A stretch of DNA of 48,536 nucleotides from an uncultured Bacteroidales bacterium (GTDB lineage: Bacteria > Bacteroidota > Bacteroidia > Bacteroidales > Bacteroidaceae). The notes under the pieces were generated by a model. It had not been told where the DNA came from, did not search any database, and saw only the letters and a program-made list of their open reading frames with translations. A program made the translations under genes and the position numbers. The stretch spans positions 1-48,536 of the forward strand of contig CADALZ010000017.1 in NCBI GenBank assembly GCA_902788865.1. The letters are read 5' to 3'. Each line of letters starts with the position of its first letter. The stretch's first letter is position 1. Positions 1-9,795 of this stretch are shown one piece after another.

Positions 1-474
1 GTAGTCCCCAAAACGAAGCTTACCGTTACTATTGCGAATTTCAGCAATTATGTCCTTATGACCGGCGTGACCTATATGTGGTTGCGTTATGTTCTTGCGT
101 ACGAGCACGTGAAGAACAGAGAACGCGGAATCAACAAATTTGCGGTGCTGTTTCCGTTTATTTTAACGACTATAGCTCTTGCAGTCATCTATGCCGTCGA
201 TTCGGAATTGCTCTTTAACAGCGAACTGAATATTACGATACTGTTCAACATATTCTTGGTTACGGTTCCGATCATTTATATTATCGCGATTTTGACGTAT
301 ACGATCCATATGGCAAAGGCGGAACCCAATCGTGAAAACAAAATGAGTCATATTTACGTAGGCGCTTTTCCTTTTATGGTCGTAGTCGGCGGGTTGGTCC
401 AAACGTTGTTTTTGCCGCGAACACCCGTTTATTGCTACAGCTGCGTAATCTTGATGCTCATCTTGTACTTGCAG
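1..474 (+). CDS. Membrane sensor fragment, 7TM/GGDEF-protein-like N-terminal part (open at both ends)
   Basis: The reading frame is open from base 1 and has no natural start inside the window. It encodes several hydrophobic helices separated by short charged loops, ending in a helix followed by LYLQ. This layout resembles the N-terminal membrane sensor of Firmicutes diguanylate-cyclase proteins, in which LYLQ is usually followed by the GGDEF domain; that comparison is from memory. Here the frame instead runs into the antisense strand of folE after base 474, so the catalytic half is missing. It has no neighbour in common with the rest of the window. It is probably foreign sequence joined by assembly, less likely a real insertion. 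The family is an inference; the membrane character is seen directly. Confidence 0.5.
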
Positions 475-840
475 GCGATGGCTGAAGATGTCGACCACGC
501 GAGCAATTTTGCTCAGGCCTGTGATGTATTCATTAGGGATATAGGCCACATGTGCCTTTCCGTAGAACGGTAGCATGTGATGTTCGCACAGCGAGAAGAA
601 ATCAATGTCCTTGACTATCACCATCTGTTTGTAATCCTCCTTGAAACGGGCTGATAACAACACCTCACGTGGGTCTAATTCATACCCTTTGGTCAGCGTA
701 ATCATGGCTTTTGCCACACGCTCAGGAGTTTTTACTAATCCCTCACGGCGCACATCTTCGCCCAGCAGGGTGATAATTCTGCTGTAATGCTTCTGCAACT
801 CCAACAATGCTGGAGAATTGACTTCTTCTTTTCCTAACAT
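463..840 (-). CDS. folE: GTP cyclohydrolase I, C-terminally truncated
   Basis: FolE converts GTP to 7,8-dihydroneopterin triphosphate, the first step of tetrahydrofolate (and queuosine-type) synthesis, in the cytoplasm. The 126 visible residues include the zinc-site motif with Cys85, His87 and His88 ([10 protein letters not shown]) and the conserved run ending in HRLQVQ. A full enzyme has roughly 190-225 residues; the last third, with the remaining zinc cysteine and catalytic histidine, is absent because the frame turns into unrelated sequence near base 463-474. The ATG at 838-840 lies 2 bases after the stop of the SPOR gene, so folE is the last visible gene of the tpiA operon. The truncation is probably an assembly artefact rather than gene decay, as everything before the joint looks intact. 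Confidence 0.9.
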
Positions 841-842
841 GC

Positions 843-1313
843 TTATTCTACTGGTAAAACTATTTGATCCTTGACTACGGAAACTTCTCTGAAATTTCCT
901 TGTTTCCTTATTTCTCTCATCGCAGCATGTGCTTCTTCGATGGTTCTGAAATCGCCCACACGGCAAAGCCAGCGTGGAGGATTGAACATCGCATATACAG
1001 TGAGCTCAGGGAACTTGTTCCTTACATCTGAGGCTATCCTGCTGGCTTCGTTCTTAGAAGCTCTGGTGTTGTTGCCAACATAGACTTGAACGCGATAGCC
1101 TTGCTTCTTAACTGTAGTGGAAGCAGTGGAACGGTTGCCCTTGGCAGAGGCTAAGTCTGAGTTCAAAAGTGCAGCTATGTCATCGTCCTGATGAATGGTC
1201 ACACTACCCAAGCCCACGCCATCTTTCTGCAGGTGGTCTATGATGCTCTGGGCAGAAGTGTGGATGCCTGCCTGTATCAAAAGAAATACAAGGAGTCCGA
1301 TAATTTTCTTCAT
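843..1313 (-). CDS. Secreted SPOR-domain protein
   Basis: SPOR domains bind denuded peptidoglycan, typically at division sites. The protein has about 157 residues. It begins with an N-terminal signal peptide ([12 protein letters not shown]... ending near SAQ) and carries a C-terminal SPOR domain that starts around GYRVQVYVG, with the usual R-V-G-x-F-x-T-x-x-E-A repeat half near [14 protein letters not shown]. An upstream in-frame start at 1403 exists, but it would put about 30 charged residues before the signal peptide and inside the hairpin at 1344-1379, so the ATG at 1311-1313 is preferred. It sits between tpiA and folE on the same strand, a neighbourhood I recall from Bacteroides genomes. 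A cell-wall role is inferred from the domain. Confidence 0.85.
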   Translation of the reverse strand: MKKIIGLLVFLLIQAGIHTSAQSIIDHLQKDGVGLGSVTIHQDDDIAALLNSDLASAKGNRSTASTTVKKQGYRVQVYVGNNTRASKNEASRIASDVRNKFPELTVYAMFNPPRWLCRVGDFRTIEEAHAAMREIRKQGNFREVSVVKDQIVLPVE

Positions 1314-1343
1314 GACCTTACACGCTTTTGTTTTTTGATAGAA

Positions 1344-1379
1344 GAAAGACCATGCCAGCAAACGCTGGCACGATCTTTC
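1344..1379 (-). terminator. Strong hairpin between tpiA and the SPOR gene
   Basis: Two 16-base arms (1344-1359 and 1364-1379) pair with one mismatch around an AAAC/GTTT loop, with the core GCCAGC/GCTGGC. Read on the minus strand it is followed by only a weak U-rich stretch, so it may be a partial terminator, an attenuator or an RNA-stability element between tpiA and the downstream genes. Confidence 0.6.
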
Positions 1380-1390
1380 GTGTGATATTC

Positions 1391-2152
1391 TTATTTCTTC
1401 CAAGCATCAATGATACCCTTGAAGTCAGCGCACTTCAAAGAAGCACCACCGATCAGACCACCATCGATGTCAGGCTTAGCAAACAGTTCAGGAGCATTGC
1501 TAGCCTTGCAGCTACCACCGTAGAGGATAGAGGTGTTCTCTGCAACCTCTGCACCATATTTCTCAGCTACGCAACCACGGATGTAGGCATGGATCTCTTC
1601 TGCCTGCTCAGCAGTAGCAGTCTTGCCAGTACCGATGGCCCAGATTGGCTCATAAGCAATGACAATCTTAGCAAAGTCTTCTGCGCTCAGGTTGAATACA
1701 CTGCCTTCCAGCTCAGCTTTTACAACCTCGTTCTGCTTGTTGGCCTCACGCTCTTCCAGGCTCTCGCCGATGCAGAAGATCACTTTCAGACCATTGGCTA
1801 AAGCCAGCAGAACCTTCTCCTTCAAGATTTCAGGAGTCTCCTTATAGTACTCACGACGCTCAGAGTGGCCCAGAATCACGTACTGTGCACCAGTGCTCTT
1901 TACCATCTTGGCAGATACCTCGCCAGTGTAAGCACCTTTCTCCTTGTCAGCGCAGTTCTCAGCACCAAGGCCAATCAGGTTGGCATCCAGAACAGAAGCT
2001 ACAGAAGCCAAGTGGATGAAAGGCGTGCAAATCACAACGTCACAGTTAGGCTTTTCAGCTGTCAAAGCCTCATTCAACTCTTTTGCCAAAGCAATACCTT
2101 CTTGCAGGTCCAGATTCATTTTCCAGTTGCCTGCTACAATTTTCTTTCTCAT
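1391..2152 (-). CDS. tpiA: Triosephosphate isomerase
   Basis: TpiA interconverts dihydroxyacetone phosphate and glyceraldehyde 3-phosphate in glycolysis and gluconeogenesis. The 253-residue protein has the normal family length. Its active-site residues are Asn9 and Lys11 (AGNWKMN), His96 (ILGHSERR) and catalytic Glu168 in [13 protein letters not shown], and it has the phosphate-binding YGGS near the C-terminus. It starts 26 bases after the stop of the DoxX-like gene on the same strand and appears co-transcribed with it. Nothing is unusual in the sequence. Confidence 0.98.
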   Translation of the reverse strand: MRKKIVAGNWKMNLDLQEGIALAKELNEALTAEKPNCDVVICTPFIHLASVASVLDANLIGLGAENCADKEKGAYTGEVSAKMVKSTGAQYVILGHSERREYYKETPEILKEKVLLALANGLKVIFCIGESLEEREANKQNEVVKAELEGSVFNLSAEDFAKIVIAYEPIWAIGTGKTATAEQAEEIHAYIRGCVAEKYGAEVAENTSILYGGSCKASNAPELFAKPDIDGGLIGGASLKCADFKGIIDAWKK

Positions 2153-2178
2153 TCGTTTTTTTATAATAAAGTTAATAA

Positions 2179-3465
2179 TCAGTTCTTGTTTTTACGCATC
2201 TGCTTACGGATCAGGTCTTGTCCTAAAAGCAGAGAGAGTGGAACAATGAAGATGAAGAAGATTATTAAATACCTCATCGGATTGTTTATCACTTTCTGTT
2301 GGCCTAATTCTACCTGATCCAGTGGTGCACTCAGGGCGAACTCGTCTGGTAGGCTCTTGTTGGACCATTTATTCAAAATCGTGCCGTCTTTCAGCAGCAG
2401 CAGTCCAGGATTTGAACGTATAATGGTCTTTAGAACAATGTCGTCTGCCAAGAAAAACTCATACTCAGCCCCAGTGTTTTCACGCCAAGCCTCAATCTCT
2501 TCAGCAGGAGATGAAGTCAAAGCATAGAAAGGATAGCCATGCTCCACCGAATAGTCAAAAACCTCGTTGACCAAATCAATGTCACTGTCATCGGCCTCTT
2601 CCACTCTATGAACCACCAGCAGGAAAGTGTATCCTCGGTGTTCCAGAATGTCGCTTGTCATATCTTCGCCCGTTTCGAAGCTCATCAGGGAGAAATCGTG
2701 GATAGGAGGCTCATATCCTTGTTTCAGCAATACCGTCTTAGACTCAATGAAGGTCCATGTGCTGTCGGGATAGTCATCTAAGCCGAACTCCTTTCTTACT
2801 CCGTCTTTCTCCATCACGAAACGGGTGTCATATTCACTTAGCTCAGCATCTTCTGGTATCTCCATCGCCTGTGGTATATTTACTCCCACTTTGTAAGGTC
2901 GGAAATCGAAAACAGGGATGTAATACAGCGCATAGAGAGCCATGCCAAGGATGAAGATGAACGACCACGTAGTCACCATCCATTCTTTCTTCCTTGAGAG
3001 AAGGTCGCCTAGCTTGTCATATCCGATAAAGACCACGATGGCACACAGAAGAAGTACTACGTTTTTATAAAAAGTCTGCCAGTTGGTCAATACTAAGGCA
3101 TCTCCAAAGCATCCACAATCGGAGATCGGGTTCGTCAGTGCCAGGTAGAGCGTCAGGGGCGTCATCACAAGCATCATCACCAATACTAATATAGAGGCGA
3201 TGCGCTTCCTAACTCTGAGGAGCATCATGATACCAATCATAAACTCCAGACAGCATAAGGCCACTGAAAGCATCAAAGGAAGAAAGTCGGGTACTAACTG
3301 GCTTAGTCCGAAGGCTTCTATATAGTCTTGTATCTTGTAGCAAGTGCCCAGCGGATCTACAGCCTTGACAAACCCTGAGAAGATGAACACCAGACCTAAT
3401 AATACGGCGCTGACATTCACCAGAATCTTCCATAGGAGACTATCCTTGTAATTACTCTTCTCCAA
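2179..3465 (-). CDS. DoxX/MauE-like membrane protein with C-terminal thioredoxin-like region (BT_3928-type)
   Basis: The protein has 428 residues. The first ~150 form a four-helix DoxX/MauE-like membrane domain with the signature [14 protein letters not shown] and a CGCF motif. A further transmembrane helix follows around residues 165-185, then an extracytoplasmic region of ~190 residues that resembles a thioredoxin-like fold without a clear CxxC, and a last helix near the C-terminus. The function is unknown; a role in envelope redox chemistry is an inference from MauE relatives. The only start in this frame appears to be TTG at 3463-3465, because two in-frame stops lie just upstream; a GTG 15 codons later is the alternative. 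It overlaps the end of the DUF1599 gene by 14 bases, so translation is probably coupled. Confidence 0.8.
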   Translation of the reverse strand: MEKSNYKDSLLWKILVNVSAVLLGLVFIFSGFVKAVDPLGTCYKIQDYIEAFGLSQLVPDFLPLMLSVALCCLEFMIGIMMLLRVRKRIASILVLVMMLVMTPLTLYLALTNPISDCGCFGDALVLTNWQTFYKNVVLLLCAIVVFIGYDKLGDLLSRKKEWMVTTWSFIFILGMALYALYYIPVFDFRPYKVGVNIPQAMEIPEDAELSEYDTRFVMEKDGVRKEFGLDDYPDSTWTFIESKTVLLKQGYEPPIHDFSLMSFETGEDMTSDILEHRGYTFLLVVHRVEEADDSDIDLVNEVFDYSVEHGYPFYALTSSPAEEIEAWRENTGAEYEFFLADDIVLKTIIRSNPGLLLLKDGTILNKWSNKSLPDEFALSAPLDQVELGQQKVINNPMRYLIIFFIFIVPLSLLLGQDLIRKQMRKNKN

Positions 3466-3997
3466 ACTCCAACTTTATTAAGCCAAAGACCGCATAATTT
3501 ATCATATCCATGAAGTTGGCATCTATGCCTTCAGATACCAATGTGTGCCCCGCCAAGCTCTCTATCTGCTTGGTGCGGTAGATCTTCATTAGGATAATGT
3601 CTGTAAAAGAACTGACCCTCATGCTGCGCCAAGCCTCGTCATAGTCGTGGTTCTTTGCAAACATCAGGTTCATCGCTTTCTCCGTATATTTATCATAAAG
3701 CTTCAAGGCCTCTTCGATGGAGATGTCTGCTTTCTCGGCATATCCCAGTTCCAGCTGGATAAGTCCTATCACACCATAGTTCACGATCCCAATGAACTCA
3801 GGGGCAATGCCTTCATCCACCATAGTCACTCCTTTGATTTCAATGCTTCTGATTCGATTGGCTTTGATGAATATCTGGTCGGTGACAGAAGAGGGGCGCA
3901 TGATACGCCAAGCCGGTCCGTAGTCATGCAGCTTCTTGGCGTACAATTCTCGGCATTCGGCTATCACTTTCTTGAATTGTTCCTTTGTATCTCTCAT
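3452..3997 (-). CDS. DUF1599 protein, two tandem copies of the domain
   Basis: The 181-residue protein consists of two similar halves. Each contains a motif of the form K-x-H-D-Y-x-x-A-W-R-x-M-R followed by S-S-x-T-D and a K-x-x-R-x-x-x-I-E helix (about residues 17-53 and 108-145). I recognise this as DUF1599, a family later linked to nucleotide-modification proteins; that link is recalled, not shown here. A TTG start at 4018 is possible, but it overlaps the -7 element at 4016-4023, so the ATG at 3995-3997 is chosen. It is the first gene of the minus-strand group that continues to tpiA. No catalytic residue can be named with confidence. Confidence 0.8.
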   Translation of the reverse strand: MRDTKEQFKKVIAECRELYAKKLHDYGPAWRIMRPSSVTDQIFIKANRIRSIEIKGVTMVDEGIAPEFIGIVNYGVIGLIQLELGYAEKADISIEEALKLYDKYTEKAMNLMFAKNHDYDEAWRSMRVSSFTDIILMKIYRTKQIESLAGHTLVSEGIDANFMDMINYAVFGLIKLEFGEE

Positions 3998-4015
3998 AAT
4001 CTTACAGATGATTTG

Positions 4016-4023
4016 CAAAGTTA
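4016..4023 (-). promoter_or_regulatory. Bacteroidetes -7 element for the DUF1599 - tpiA operon
   Basis: On the minus strand this reads TAACTTTG, a perfect TAnnTTTG. The nearest TTTG upstream is only 12 bases away, so the -33 element is not convincing. A start site near 4009 would exclude the TTG start at 4018. Confidence 0.5.
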
Positions 4024-4036
4024 GGAATAATAACGC

Positions 4037-4083
4037 AAAAAAAGAAATGGGGCACTCTAATTTATATTAAAGTGCCCCATTTA
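4037..4083 (-). terminator. Rho-independent terminator after the M23 peptidase gene
   Basis: Twelve-base arms (4045-4056 and 4071-4082, AAATGGGGCACT and its complement with one mismatch) are followed on the minus strand by a run of seven T. It lies just downstream of the stop at 4100 and insulates the exbB-M23 group from the DUF1599 promoter. Confidence 0.9.
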
Positions 4084-4099
4084 TCTTGATTTTTTGTTG

Positions 4100-4993
4100 T
4101 CATGAGCAACGTAAGAGCTGTCCAGGACGCAAAACTGACTTACGTGTGATATTGTTCAACTGGCAAAGCTTATCTACACTTACGCCTTGCTGAGCTGCAA
4201 TCTTAGAGAGGCTGTCGCCCTTCTTCACCTTGTAATAAGCAGAAGAGTTGCCTGAAGCAGTGGATGCAACGGCGCTATTAGTAGATGCCTTAGACGTCTT
4301 CTTCTCATTGACTTTGTTCTTGTGGAATGTATAGCTATCTGCCACAATATCTTGCTTCTCAAAGTCGAACATCAAGGCTGGATTGATGGCTACGCCCAAG
4401 AATCTGGTTTCGAAATGGAGGTGAGAACCAGTAGAACGCCCAGTATTTCCACCTAAGCCAATGACATCACCTGCTCTAACCAGCTGGTCTGGCTTTACCA
4501 GATGCTTGGATAAGTGACCATAGACGGTTTCCAGACCATTGTCATGACGAATCACAATGTACTTGCCATAACCTTGGCGACCTTGGTCTTGCACAACGCG
4601 CACCTTACCATCAAAAGCTGCATGGATAGAGTCACCTACCTGCACCTTGATGTCCAAGCCTGCATGTGAACGGCGCCTGCGAGGACGGTAACCAAAGATA
4701 TCGGTAATCTTAGTGCTTGGAGTAGGCATATAGAATCCCGTCAAGTCTATTTCATAGCTATCTGGAATATTAGCATTAGAATAGTTGACGTAGTTGTTCG
4801 TCCATTCAGGATACAAATCAAGACCAGGGAATTCATTTTGCTCTATTCTGATTTGTTTCTGCAGAGCCAGCGAATCCACGCTCTTGATTTTCTTGTCAAT
4901 TGGTGCCTGGTTGGCAATCAAGTCTTGGGAGAATGCACTCACACTAAACATTGCCAAGGCACCAGCAAAAAGTATTTTTGTTAAATGTTTCAT
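4100..4993 (-). CDS. M23 peptidase with C-terminal LysM domain
   Basis: This is a predicted periplasmic peptidoglycan endopeptidase of 297 residues. A signal peptide covers about residues 1-22 (cleavage near FSQ). The LytM/M23 domain has zinc ligands His110 and Asp114 (HAGLD), then His160 and the HLHFE motif (His191, His193). One LysM domain for glycan binding occupies the last ~45 residues (YKVKKGDSLSKIA...). All catalytic residues are present, so it should be an active enzyme rather than an EnvC-like activator. It follows recG after a 116-base gap that holds its own -7 element, and it ends at a strong terminator. Confidence 0.9.
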   Translation of the reverse strand: MKHLTKILFAGALAMFSVSAFSQDLIANQAPIDKKIKSVDSLALQKQIRIEQNEFPGLDLYPEWTNNYVNYSNANIPDSYEIDLTGFYMPTPSTKITDIFGYRPRRRRSHAGLDIKVQVGDSIHAAFDGKVRVVQDQGRQGYGKYIVIRHDNGLETVYGHLSKHLVKPDQLVRAGDVIGLGGNTGRSTGSHLHFETRFLGVAINPALMFDFEKQDIVADSYTFHKNKVNEKKTSKASTNSAVASTASGNSSAYYKVKKGDSLSKIAAQQGVSVDKLCQLNNITRKSVLRPGQLLRCS

Positions 4994-5030
4994 GCGTATT
5001 ACTTTAGTCTCCTTTAAACACGGATTTGGG

Positions 5031-5038
5031 CAAAGGTA
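5031..5038 (-). promoter_or_regulatory. Bacteroidetes -7 element for the M23 gene
   Basis: The minus strand reads TACCTTTG, a perfect TAnnTTTG, 38 bases before the start codon. No TTTG is visible at the -33 distance, so this is a half match. It suggests that the M23 gene can be transcribed separately from recG. Confidence 0.5.
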
Positions 5039-5109
5039 ATGTTTTTATTCTGAATCTCCACCCTTTCACTGCATTTTTTTTTGCTAAATGGGTGCGTTTT
5101 AACATTCTT

Positions 5110-7206
5110 TCAGCTAATAGCCGACCAGTTAACATTGCTTTTTCGCAATGTTTTCAGTTGTTTCCATAACACAGCATTTTCTGGTAAAAGCCCTTGTGGA
5201 TCTGCCTCCACGATGCCTTGTGCTATCTCTCTGACATACTGTAATAACTGACCGTCATGGGCCAGATCGGCTATCTTAAGGTCGAAAGCCACACCGCTTT
5301 GCTGTGTGCCTTCCAAATCGCCAGGACCTCGTAGCTTGAGGTCGGCTTCGGCTATCTCGAAACCATCGTTGGTGCGTACCATAATCTCTATACGCTTGCG
5401 TGTTTCCTCGGAGAGTTTATAGCTGGTCACCAGCACGCAATACGACTGATCGGCTCCTCTGCCCACTCTTCCGCGAAGCTGATGCAGCTGAGAAAGACCG
5501 AAGCGTTCTGCATTTTCTATTATCATCACGGAGGCATTGGGCACATTGACACCCACCTCTATTACGGTGGTGGCAACCAATATCTGCGCTTCTCCAGACA
5601 CGAACTGTTGCATCTGCGCATCTTTTTCCGCAGGTTTCATCTTGCCGTGTACCTTGCAGACGTTGTATTCTGGGAAGGCCTCTTTGATGCGAAGATAGCC
5701 ATCTTCCAGGTTCTGTAAGTCTATCTTCTCACTCTCCTGTATCAATGGGAAGACAATGTAGGCTTGCCTTCCGCTTCTGATTTGTTCGTGGATAAAATCA
5801 TGTAACTGCGCTCTTCTATTCTCGTATTGATGAATCGTAGCCACAGGTTTTCTGCCTGGTGGCAATTCGTCGATGACAGAAACGTCCAAGTCGCCATAGA
5901 GTGTCATGGCTAAGGTGCGTGGGATAGGAGTGGCCGTCATCACCAGCACATGCGGGGGATTAATGCTTTTGCTCCACAGACGTGCACGCTGAGCCACCCC
6001 AAAGCGATGCTGCTCATCGATGATGGCCAAGCCTAAAGCGTGAAACTCCACAGTGTCTTCTATCACTGCATGGGTACCTATAAGGATATCTACTTCTCCA
6101 TTGAGCAGACCTTGCAGGATGCTCTCACGTCGCTTCCCCTTGATAGAACCTGTCAGCAGTTCTACATGAACATCCATATCTTTCAAGAAACCTTTCAGCG
6201 TCTCAAAATGCTGGTGTGCTAATATCTCTGTAGGTGCCATCATGCACGATTGGAAGCCATTGTCTTTGGCTATAAGCATGCACATGAGGGCCACTAAGGT
6301 TTTCCCGCTTCCTACATCACCTTGCAGCAGACGGTTCATCTGCTTGCCTGATCCCATGTCCTTGCGAGCCTCCTTGATGACACGTTTCTGAGCGCCAGTC
6401 AGCTCGAAAGGGAGGTAGTGGCTGTAGAATGTATTGAAAGCTTCACCCACCTTGCTGAAGATATAGCCACGGTATTTCCGCATGCGGTCGCTGGCATAGC
6501 GCAGAATGTTCAGTTGGACATAGAAGAGCTCTTCGAACTTCATGCGATATTGCGCCTGCTTCAGCAGTTCCACATTCTTGGGGAAGTGGAGGTTGATAAG
6601 TGCATCAGTAAGTGGCATCAAGTGATGCTCTTGTAGAATCTTCGTCGAGAGAGTTTCAGGCATAGGCTCCTGAATCTGCTTCACCACAGTAGCCATCAAC
6701 TTTTCTATCGCATGCGAGTTGAGCATGCTTCGTTTCATCTTCTCTGTGGTGTTATAGTAAGGCTGAAGTCCTAAGTTGGAAGGCTGCATTTCCTCAGCAG
6801 CATCAATATCTGGATGCGCTATATTTATCCTCCCATTGAACACGGTCGGCTTGCCGAAGACCAGATACTCCTTATGCACCTTATATCTATTGAGCAAGTA
6901 TTTGATGCCCTGAAACCACACCAAGTCCATAAAGCCAGAGCCGTCTGTGAAATGAGCTATCAGCCTGCGTCCTCTGCCTTCGCCAGCAGTCTCGAAACTC
7001 ACGATTTCACCTTTCAGTTGAATATAAGGCATGGAAGCATCTATCTCATGAATGGCATAGATGCGACTTCTGTCCACATACTTATAGGGGAAATAATAGA
7101 GCAAATCATGGAGCGTGTAGATTCCAAGCTCCTTGCCCAGCAGTGAGGCTCGCTGTGGACCTACACCCGTGAGGTATTTGATGTCTCTCGAAGCTAAATC
7201 GTACAT
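5110..7206 (-). CDS. recG: ATP-dependent DNA helicase RecG
   Basis: RecG remodels stalled replication forks and branched DNA. The 698-residue protein has the full family architecture: an N-terminal wedge/OB region (residues ~1-250), Walker A GDVGSGKT, the DEQH box in IIDEQHRFG, and C-terminal motifs including [12 protein letters not shown] and QLRGRVGRG. The start ATG at 7204-7206 overlaps the end of ispD by 13 bases, so the two are probably translationally coupled. Length and motifs are normal. Confidence 0.98.
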   Translation of the reverse strand: MYDLASRDIKYLTGVGPQRASLLGKELGIYTLHDLLYYFPYKYVDRSRIYAIHEIDASMPYIQLKGEIVSFETAGEGRGRRLIAHFTDGSGFMDLVWFQGIKYLLNRYKVHKEYLVFGKPTVFNGRINIAHPDIDAAEEMQPSNLGLQPYYNTTEKMKRSMLNSHAIEKLMATVVKQIQEPMPETLSTKILQEHHLMPLTDALINLHFPKNVELLKQAQYRMKFEELFYVQLNILRYASDRMRKYRGYIFSKVGEAFNTFYSHYLPFELTGAQKRVIKEARKDMGSGKQMNRLLQGDVGSGKTLVALMCMLIAKDNGFQSCMMAPTEILAHQHFETLKGFLKDMDVHVELLTGSIKGKRRESILQGLLNGEVDILIGTHAVIEDTVEFHALGLAIIDEQHRFGVAQRARLWSKSINPPHVLVMTATPIPRTLAMTLYGDLDVSVIDELPPGRKPVATIHQYENRRAQLHDFIHEQIRSGRQAYIVFPLIQESEKIDLQNLEDGYLRIKEAFPEYNVCKVHGKMKPAEKDAQMQQFVSGEAQILVATTVIEVGVNVPNASVMIIENAERFGLSQLHQLRGRVGRGADQSYCVLVTSYKLSEETRKRIEIMVRTNDGFEIAEADLKLRGPGDLEGTQQSGVAFDLKIADLAHDGQLLQYVREIAQGIVEADPQGLLPENAVLWKQLKTLRKSNVNWSAIS

Positions 7207-7871
7207 GATGCCAACAATGCCTCTGCGATTATCAAGTCAAACGGTGTGGTAATCTTGATATTCTCTCTGTTGCCTTCAGTCAGGGCTATTTCATGCCCTA
7301 ATGCCTCCACTACAGAGGCATCGTCTGTAAACGATGGTTGGAAAGGCTGCAGATATGCTTTCTTCAGCAATGCAATGTCGAATACCTGAGGCGTTTGCAC
7401 TAGTCGGTAATTCGCACGAGGCACTGCCTTGCTGTTCCCGTCGCTAACCTCTCGCATAGAGTCTACGACATCCACCACAGGGATAGCAGCACCATGTTCA
7501 TAGGCACTGCCAAAGCAGCGATCTATGGTGTCTGGATGTACAAAAGGACGCACCCCATCGTGTACAGCTACCAGTCCCTCGCCCTCGACGAGTGCTAAAG
7601 CATGGAGCACAGAGTGAAAGCGCCTCTCCCCACCATTTACCACACGATGGGGGATGGTGAAGTGCTGTTCTGCACAAAGCTGTGCCCAATAGGTTTGCTG
7701 ATCAGCAGGGAGAACCAAAAGCAATTGCATCTGAGGATTATAATTGTAGAACGTCTCCAGAGTGCGCATTAAGACTGGTTCCCCACCGATAGGTAGGAAC
7801 TGTTTAGGCAGCTCGCTTCCCATGCGGGAGCCACGGCCACCTGCCACGATGATGGCATAGAGGTTTCTCAT
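7194..7871 (-). CDS. ispD: 2-C-methyl-D-erythritol 4-phosphate cytidylyltransferase
   Basis: IspD joins CTP to MEP in the non-mevalonate isoprenoid pathway. The 225-residue protein has the nucleotide-binding loop [16 protein letters not shown] at its N-terminus, a conserved VHDGVRPF segment, and the C-terminal KITTPFDL motif. Its start overlaps the stop of the DJ-1 gene by four bases (ATGA type) and its end overlaps recG, so it lies inside a tight operon. Confidence 0.97.
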   Translation of the reverse strand: MRNLYAIIVAGGRGSRMGSELPKQFLPIGGEPVLMRTLETFYNYNPQMQLLLVLPADQQTYWAQLCAEQHFTIPHRVVNGGERRFHSVLHALALVEGEGLVAVHDGVRPFVHPDTIDRCFGSAYEHGAAIPVVDVVDSMREVSDGNSKAVPRANYRLVQTPQVFDIALLKKAYLQPFQPSFTDDASVVEALGHEIALTEGNRENIKITTPFDLIIAEALLASCTI

Positions 7872-8416
7872 TTCAGCAACATGCCAGTGGCTACTTCATC
7901 GGCTTTGGCTTGGCCTACCAACAGGGCTGCAATCTTCAAGGCAAATTCTGCAGCTGCGGCAGGACCTTTCCCAGTGATGACGTTGCCGTCTTGTTCTGCC
8001 ATGGCCCCTGTCACAACAGCCCCTTCCAGCTGATCCTCAAATCCAGGATAGCAGGTGGCATGCTTCCCTTTCAGCAATCCCAGTTGCCCTAATACGAAAG
8101 GTGCAGCGCAGATGGCACCGTATGGCTTTCCAGCAGCAGCGAAGGCCTTCAGTTGCTTGGTGAGGGTAGGGCAGGCTGCCAGATTAGCAGCTCCAGGCAT
8201 ACCACCAGGAAGAATAAGCATGTCGGCCTCACTGAACTCAACATTGTCAATGGTCTTGTCAACAAGCACGGAAACCCCGTGAGCACCACGAACGATCTCA
8301 TCGGCAGTGACAGAAATCATCATGGCCTTTACGCCTGCTCTTCTGAGCACATCTACAGTGGTAAGGGCTTCTATTTCCTCAAAACCTTCTGCGAAAAAAA
8401 TGTAAGCTGTTTTCAT
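7868..8416 (-). CDS. DJ-1/PfpI family protein (ThiJ/YajL type)
   Basis: The 182-residue protein has the DJ-1 layout: GFEEIEA near residue 11 with the conserved glutamate, the nucleophile-elbow cysteine Cys103 in GAICAAP, and a conserved [12 protein letters not shown] near the end. Family members act as chaperones, glyoxalases or deglycases; which applies here cannot be read from the sequence. It is 19 bases downstream of tonB and overlaps ispD by four bases. Confidence 0.93.
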   Translation of the reverse strand: MKTAYIFFAEGFEEIEALTTVDVLRRAGVKAMMISVTADEIVRGAHGVSVLVDKTIDNVEFSEADMLILPGGMPGAANLAACPTLTKQLKAFAAAGKPYGAICAAPFVLGQLGLLKGKHATCYPGFEDQLEGAVVTGAMAEQDGNVITGKGPAAAAEFALKIAALLVGQAKADEVATGMLLK

Positions 8417-8435
8417 ATCTTAGCGTATGTTTTTG

Positions 8436-9320
8436 TTATTTCAGTCTAAAGTAATAAGTGATGGTACCTCTTTGGTTGTTGGTGCCACTCACTTCGTTGA
8501 AGCGAGCCTTCTTGGCAGCTTCTTCTGCAGCACGTCTCAGGGTGGTATTCACCGTATTAGTCTGACGGTTGATGCCTGTGGCTATCACCTGTCCTGCTGG
8601 ATTCACGGTGATATCTACTACGACACGCCCCTCTTCAGGCACATTGTAGGTAGGACGTGGCAGTCCGCCAGGACCTAATGATCTACCCCCTAAGCTGAAA
8701 GATCCATAGCCTCCTACGCCAGTAGTGGCTCCTGTATCTGAGTTGCCGTCAGGACTGCCTTGCAGACCTTCGCCCTCTGTATTTCCACGACTGCCCATCT
8801 GTGTGCCACGTCCGAAGGCTCCAGATACTCTGCTTCTGGCAGCTGCCTGCGCCTGACGCTGCTCTTCGGCAGCTTTCTCTTCTGCAGCCTTGCGTTCAGC
8901 CTCTGCACGCGCTTCAGCAGCCTTGCGTTCAGCTTCACGACGTTCCGCCTCAGAGGGCTGCTTGGGAGTGGTCACAACAGGCTTTGGAGTTTCTTTAGGC
9001 TTAGGACTTTCTTGTTTCTTGGGTGCCACGACTACTGTTTCCTCTTCCTCTTGTGTGATGAGGTCTTGCTCTGAGGGCACCTCCTCTGCAGCTTCAGCCT
9101 CTGCCATCAGCGCTTCAGCAGGCAGCACATCCACATCTACAAGCGAGGGGTCGGCAAAGCCGTAGGCATTAGGTGTGTCACCCAGCATCACAGGCATACC
9201 CCCTTCCTCCTGTATTCTTGGCAGTGCGAAGCTCACCAAGAACAGTAGGAGCAGCAGCAAGGCATGTACGGATAGTGCGCCTATCAGTCCCACGTATTTC
9301 CCTTGTTTCTTCTTATCCAT
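8436..9320 (-). CDS. tonB: TonB-family energy transducer
   Basis: This protein transmits the energy of the ExbB/ExbD motor to outer-membrane receptors. The 294-residue product has a short cytoplasmic tail, one membrane anchor (residues ~11-34), a long Pro/Glu/Lys- and Ala-rich periplasmic linker with AEAERKAAEE-type repeats, a glycine-rich segment, and a C-terminal TonB-like domain (VVVDITVNPAGQV ... ITYYFRLK). The TTG start at 9329 is possible, but the ATG at 9318-9320 gives the usual short tail. The C-terminal domain could equally be described as TolA-like; TonB is favoured by the exbB-exbD context. Confidence 0.85.
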   Translation of the reverse strand: MDKKKQGKYVGLIGALSVHALLLLLLFLVSFALPRIQEEGGMPVMLGDTPNAYGFADPSLVDVDVLPAEALMAEAEAAEEVPSEQDLITQEEEETVVVAPKKQESPKPKETPKPVVTTPKQPSEAERREAERKAAEARAEAERKAAEEKAAEEQRQAQAAARSRVSGAFGRGTQMGSRGNTEGEGLQGSPDGNSDTGATTGVGGYGSFSLGGRSLGPGGLPRPTYNVPEEGRVVVDITVNPAGQVIATGINRQTNTVNTTLRRAAEEAAKKARFNEVSGTNNQRGTITYYFRLK

Positions 9321-9378
9321 ACTCCACAAGATAGCCTTTATAATATTTTAATATTTTAATATTTTAATTTTTTAATAA

Positions 9379-9795
9379 TCATTCCTGCCTGCTTGGCGGC
9401 CTTGTAGCCAGTACCATTTTGAAGTGGTTCTCATTGGCTATGTTCAGCACCTTCACTATCTCACGATATGGCACGCTCTCATCAGCATAGAGAGCCACAT
9501 ACATCTCAGGCTCCCTGTTGGCGCAGTCTTGCAGGAAAGGAGTCAGTTCTTCGAAGGTGAGCGACTGCTCCCGATCGTTGCCAAAGGCAGCAAAGAGGTT
9601 CAACTCCTTATCTATAATAACGCGCGTGAGGGGCTTGGCCGAAGTCTGTTGCTTGCCCTGCGGCAGCAGCACCTTGATGGCATTGGGCGACACCATGGTG
9701 CTGGTGATCATGAAGAAGATCAGCAACAGGAAGATGACGTCTGTCATAGACGACATACTGAACGACGGATTTATTTTATTTCTTCTCTTCAGCAT
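9379..9795 (-). CDS. exbD: ExbD/TolR biopolymer transport protein
   Basis: This 138-residue proton-channel partner of ExbB has a short N-terminus, one transmembrane helix with the essential aspartate Asp19 (MTDVIFLLLIFFMI), and a ~100-residue periplasmic domain. The start codon overlaps the exbB stop (TAATG). Only one exbD is present, whereas I recall two in the equivalent Bacteroides cluster. The 58 bases before tonB are almost pure A+T, with repeats of TTTTAATA. Confidence 0.93.
   Translation of the reverse strand: MLKRRNKINPSFSMSSMTDVIFLLLIFFMITSTMVSPNAIKVLLPQGKQQTSAKPLTRVIIDKELNLFAAFGNDREQSLTFEELTPFLQDCANREPEMYVALYADESVPYREIVKVLNIANENHFKMVLATRPPSRQE

Noticed and set aside
8714-8938. Arg/Leu-rich small minus-strand frame inside tonB
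   Set aside because: It is a frame-shifted reading of the Ala/Glu/Arg repeats of the TonB linker.
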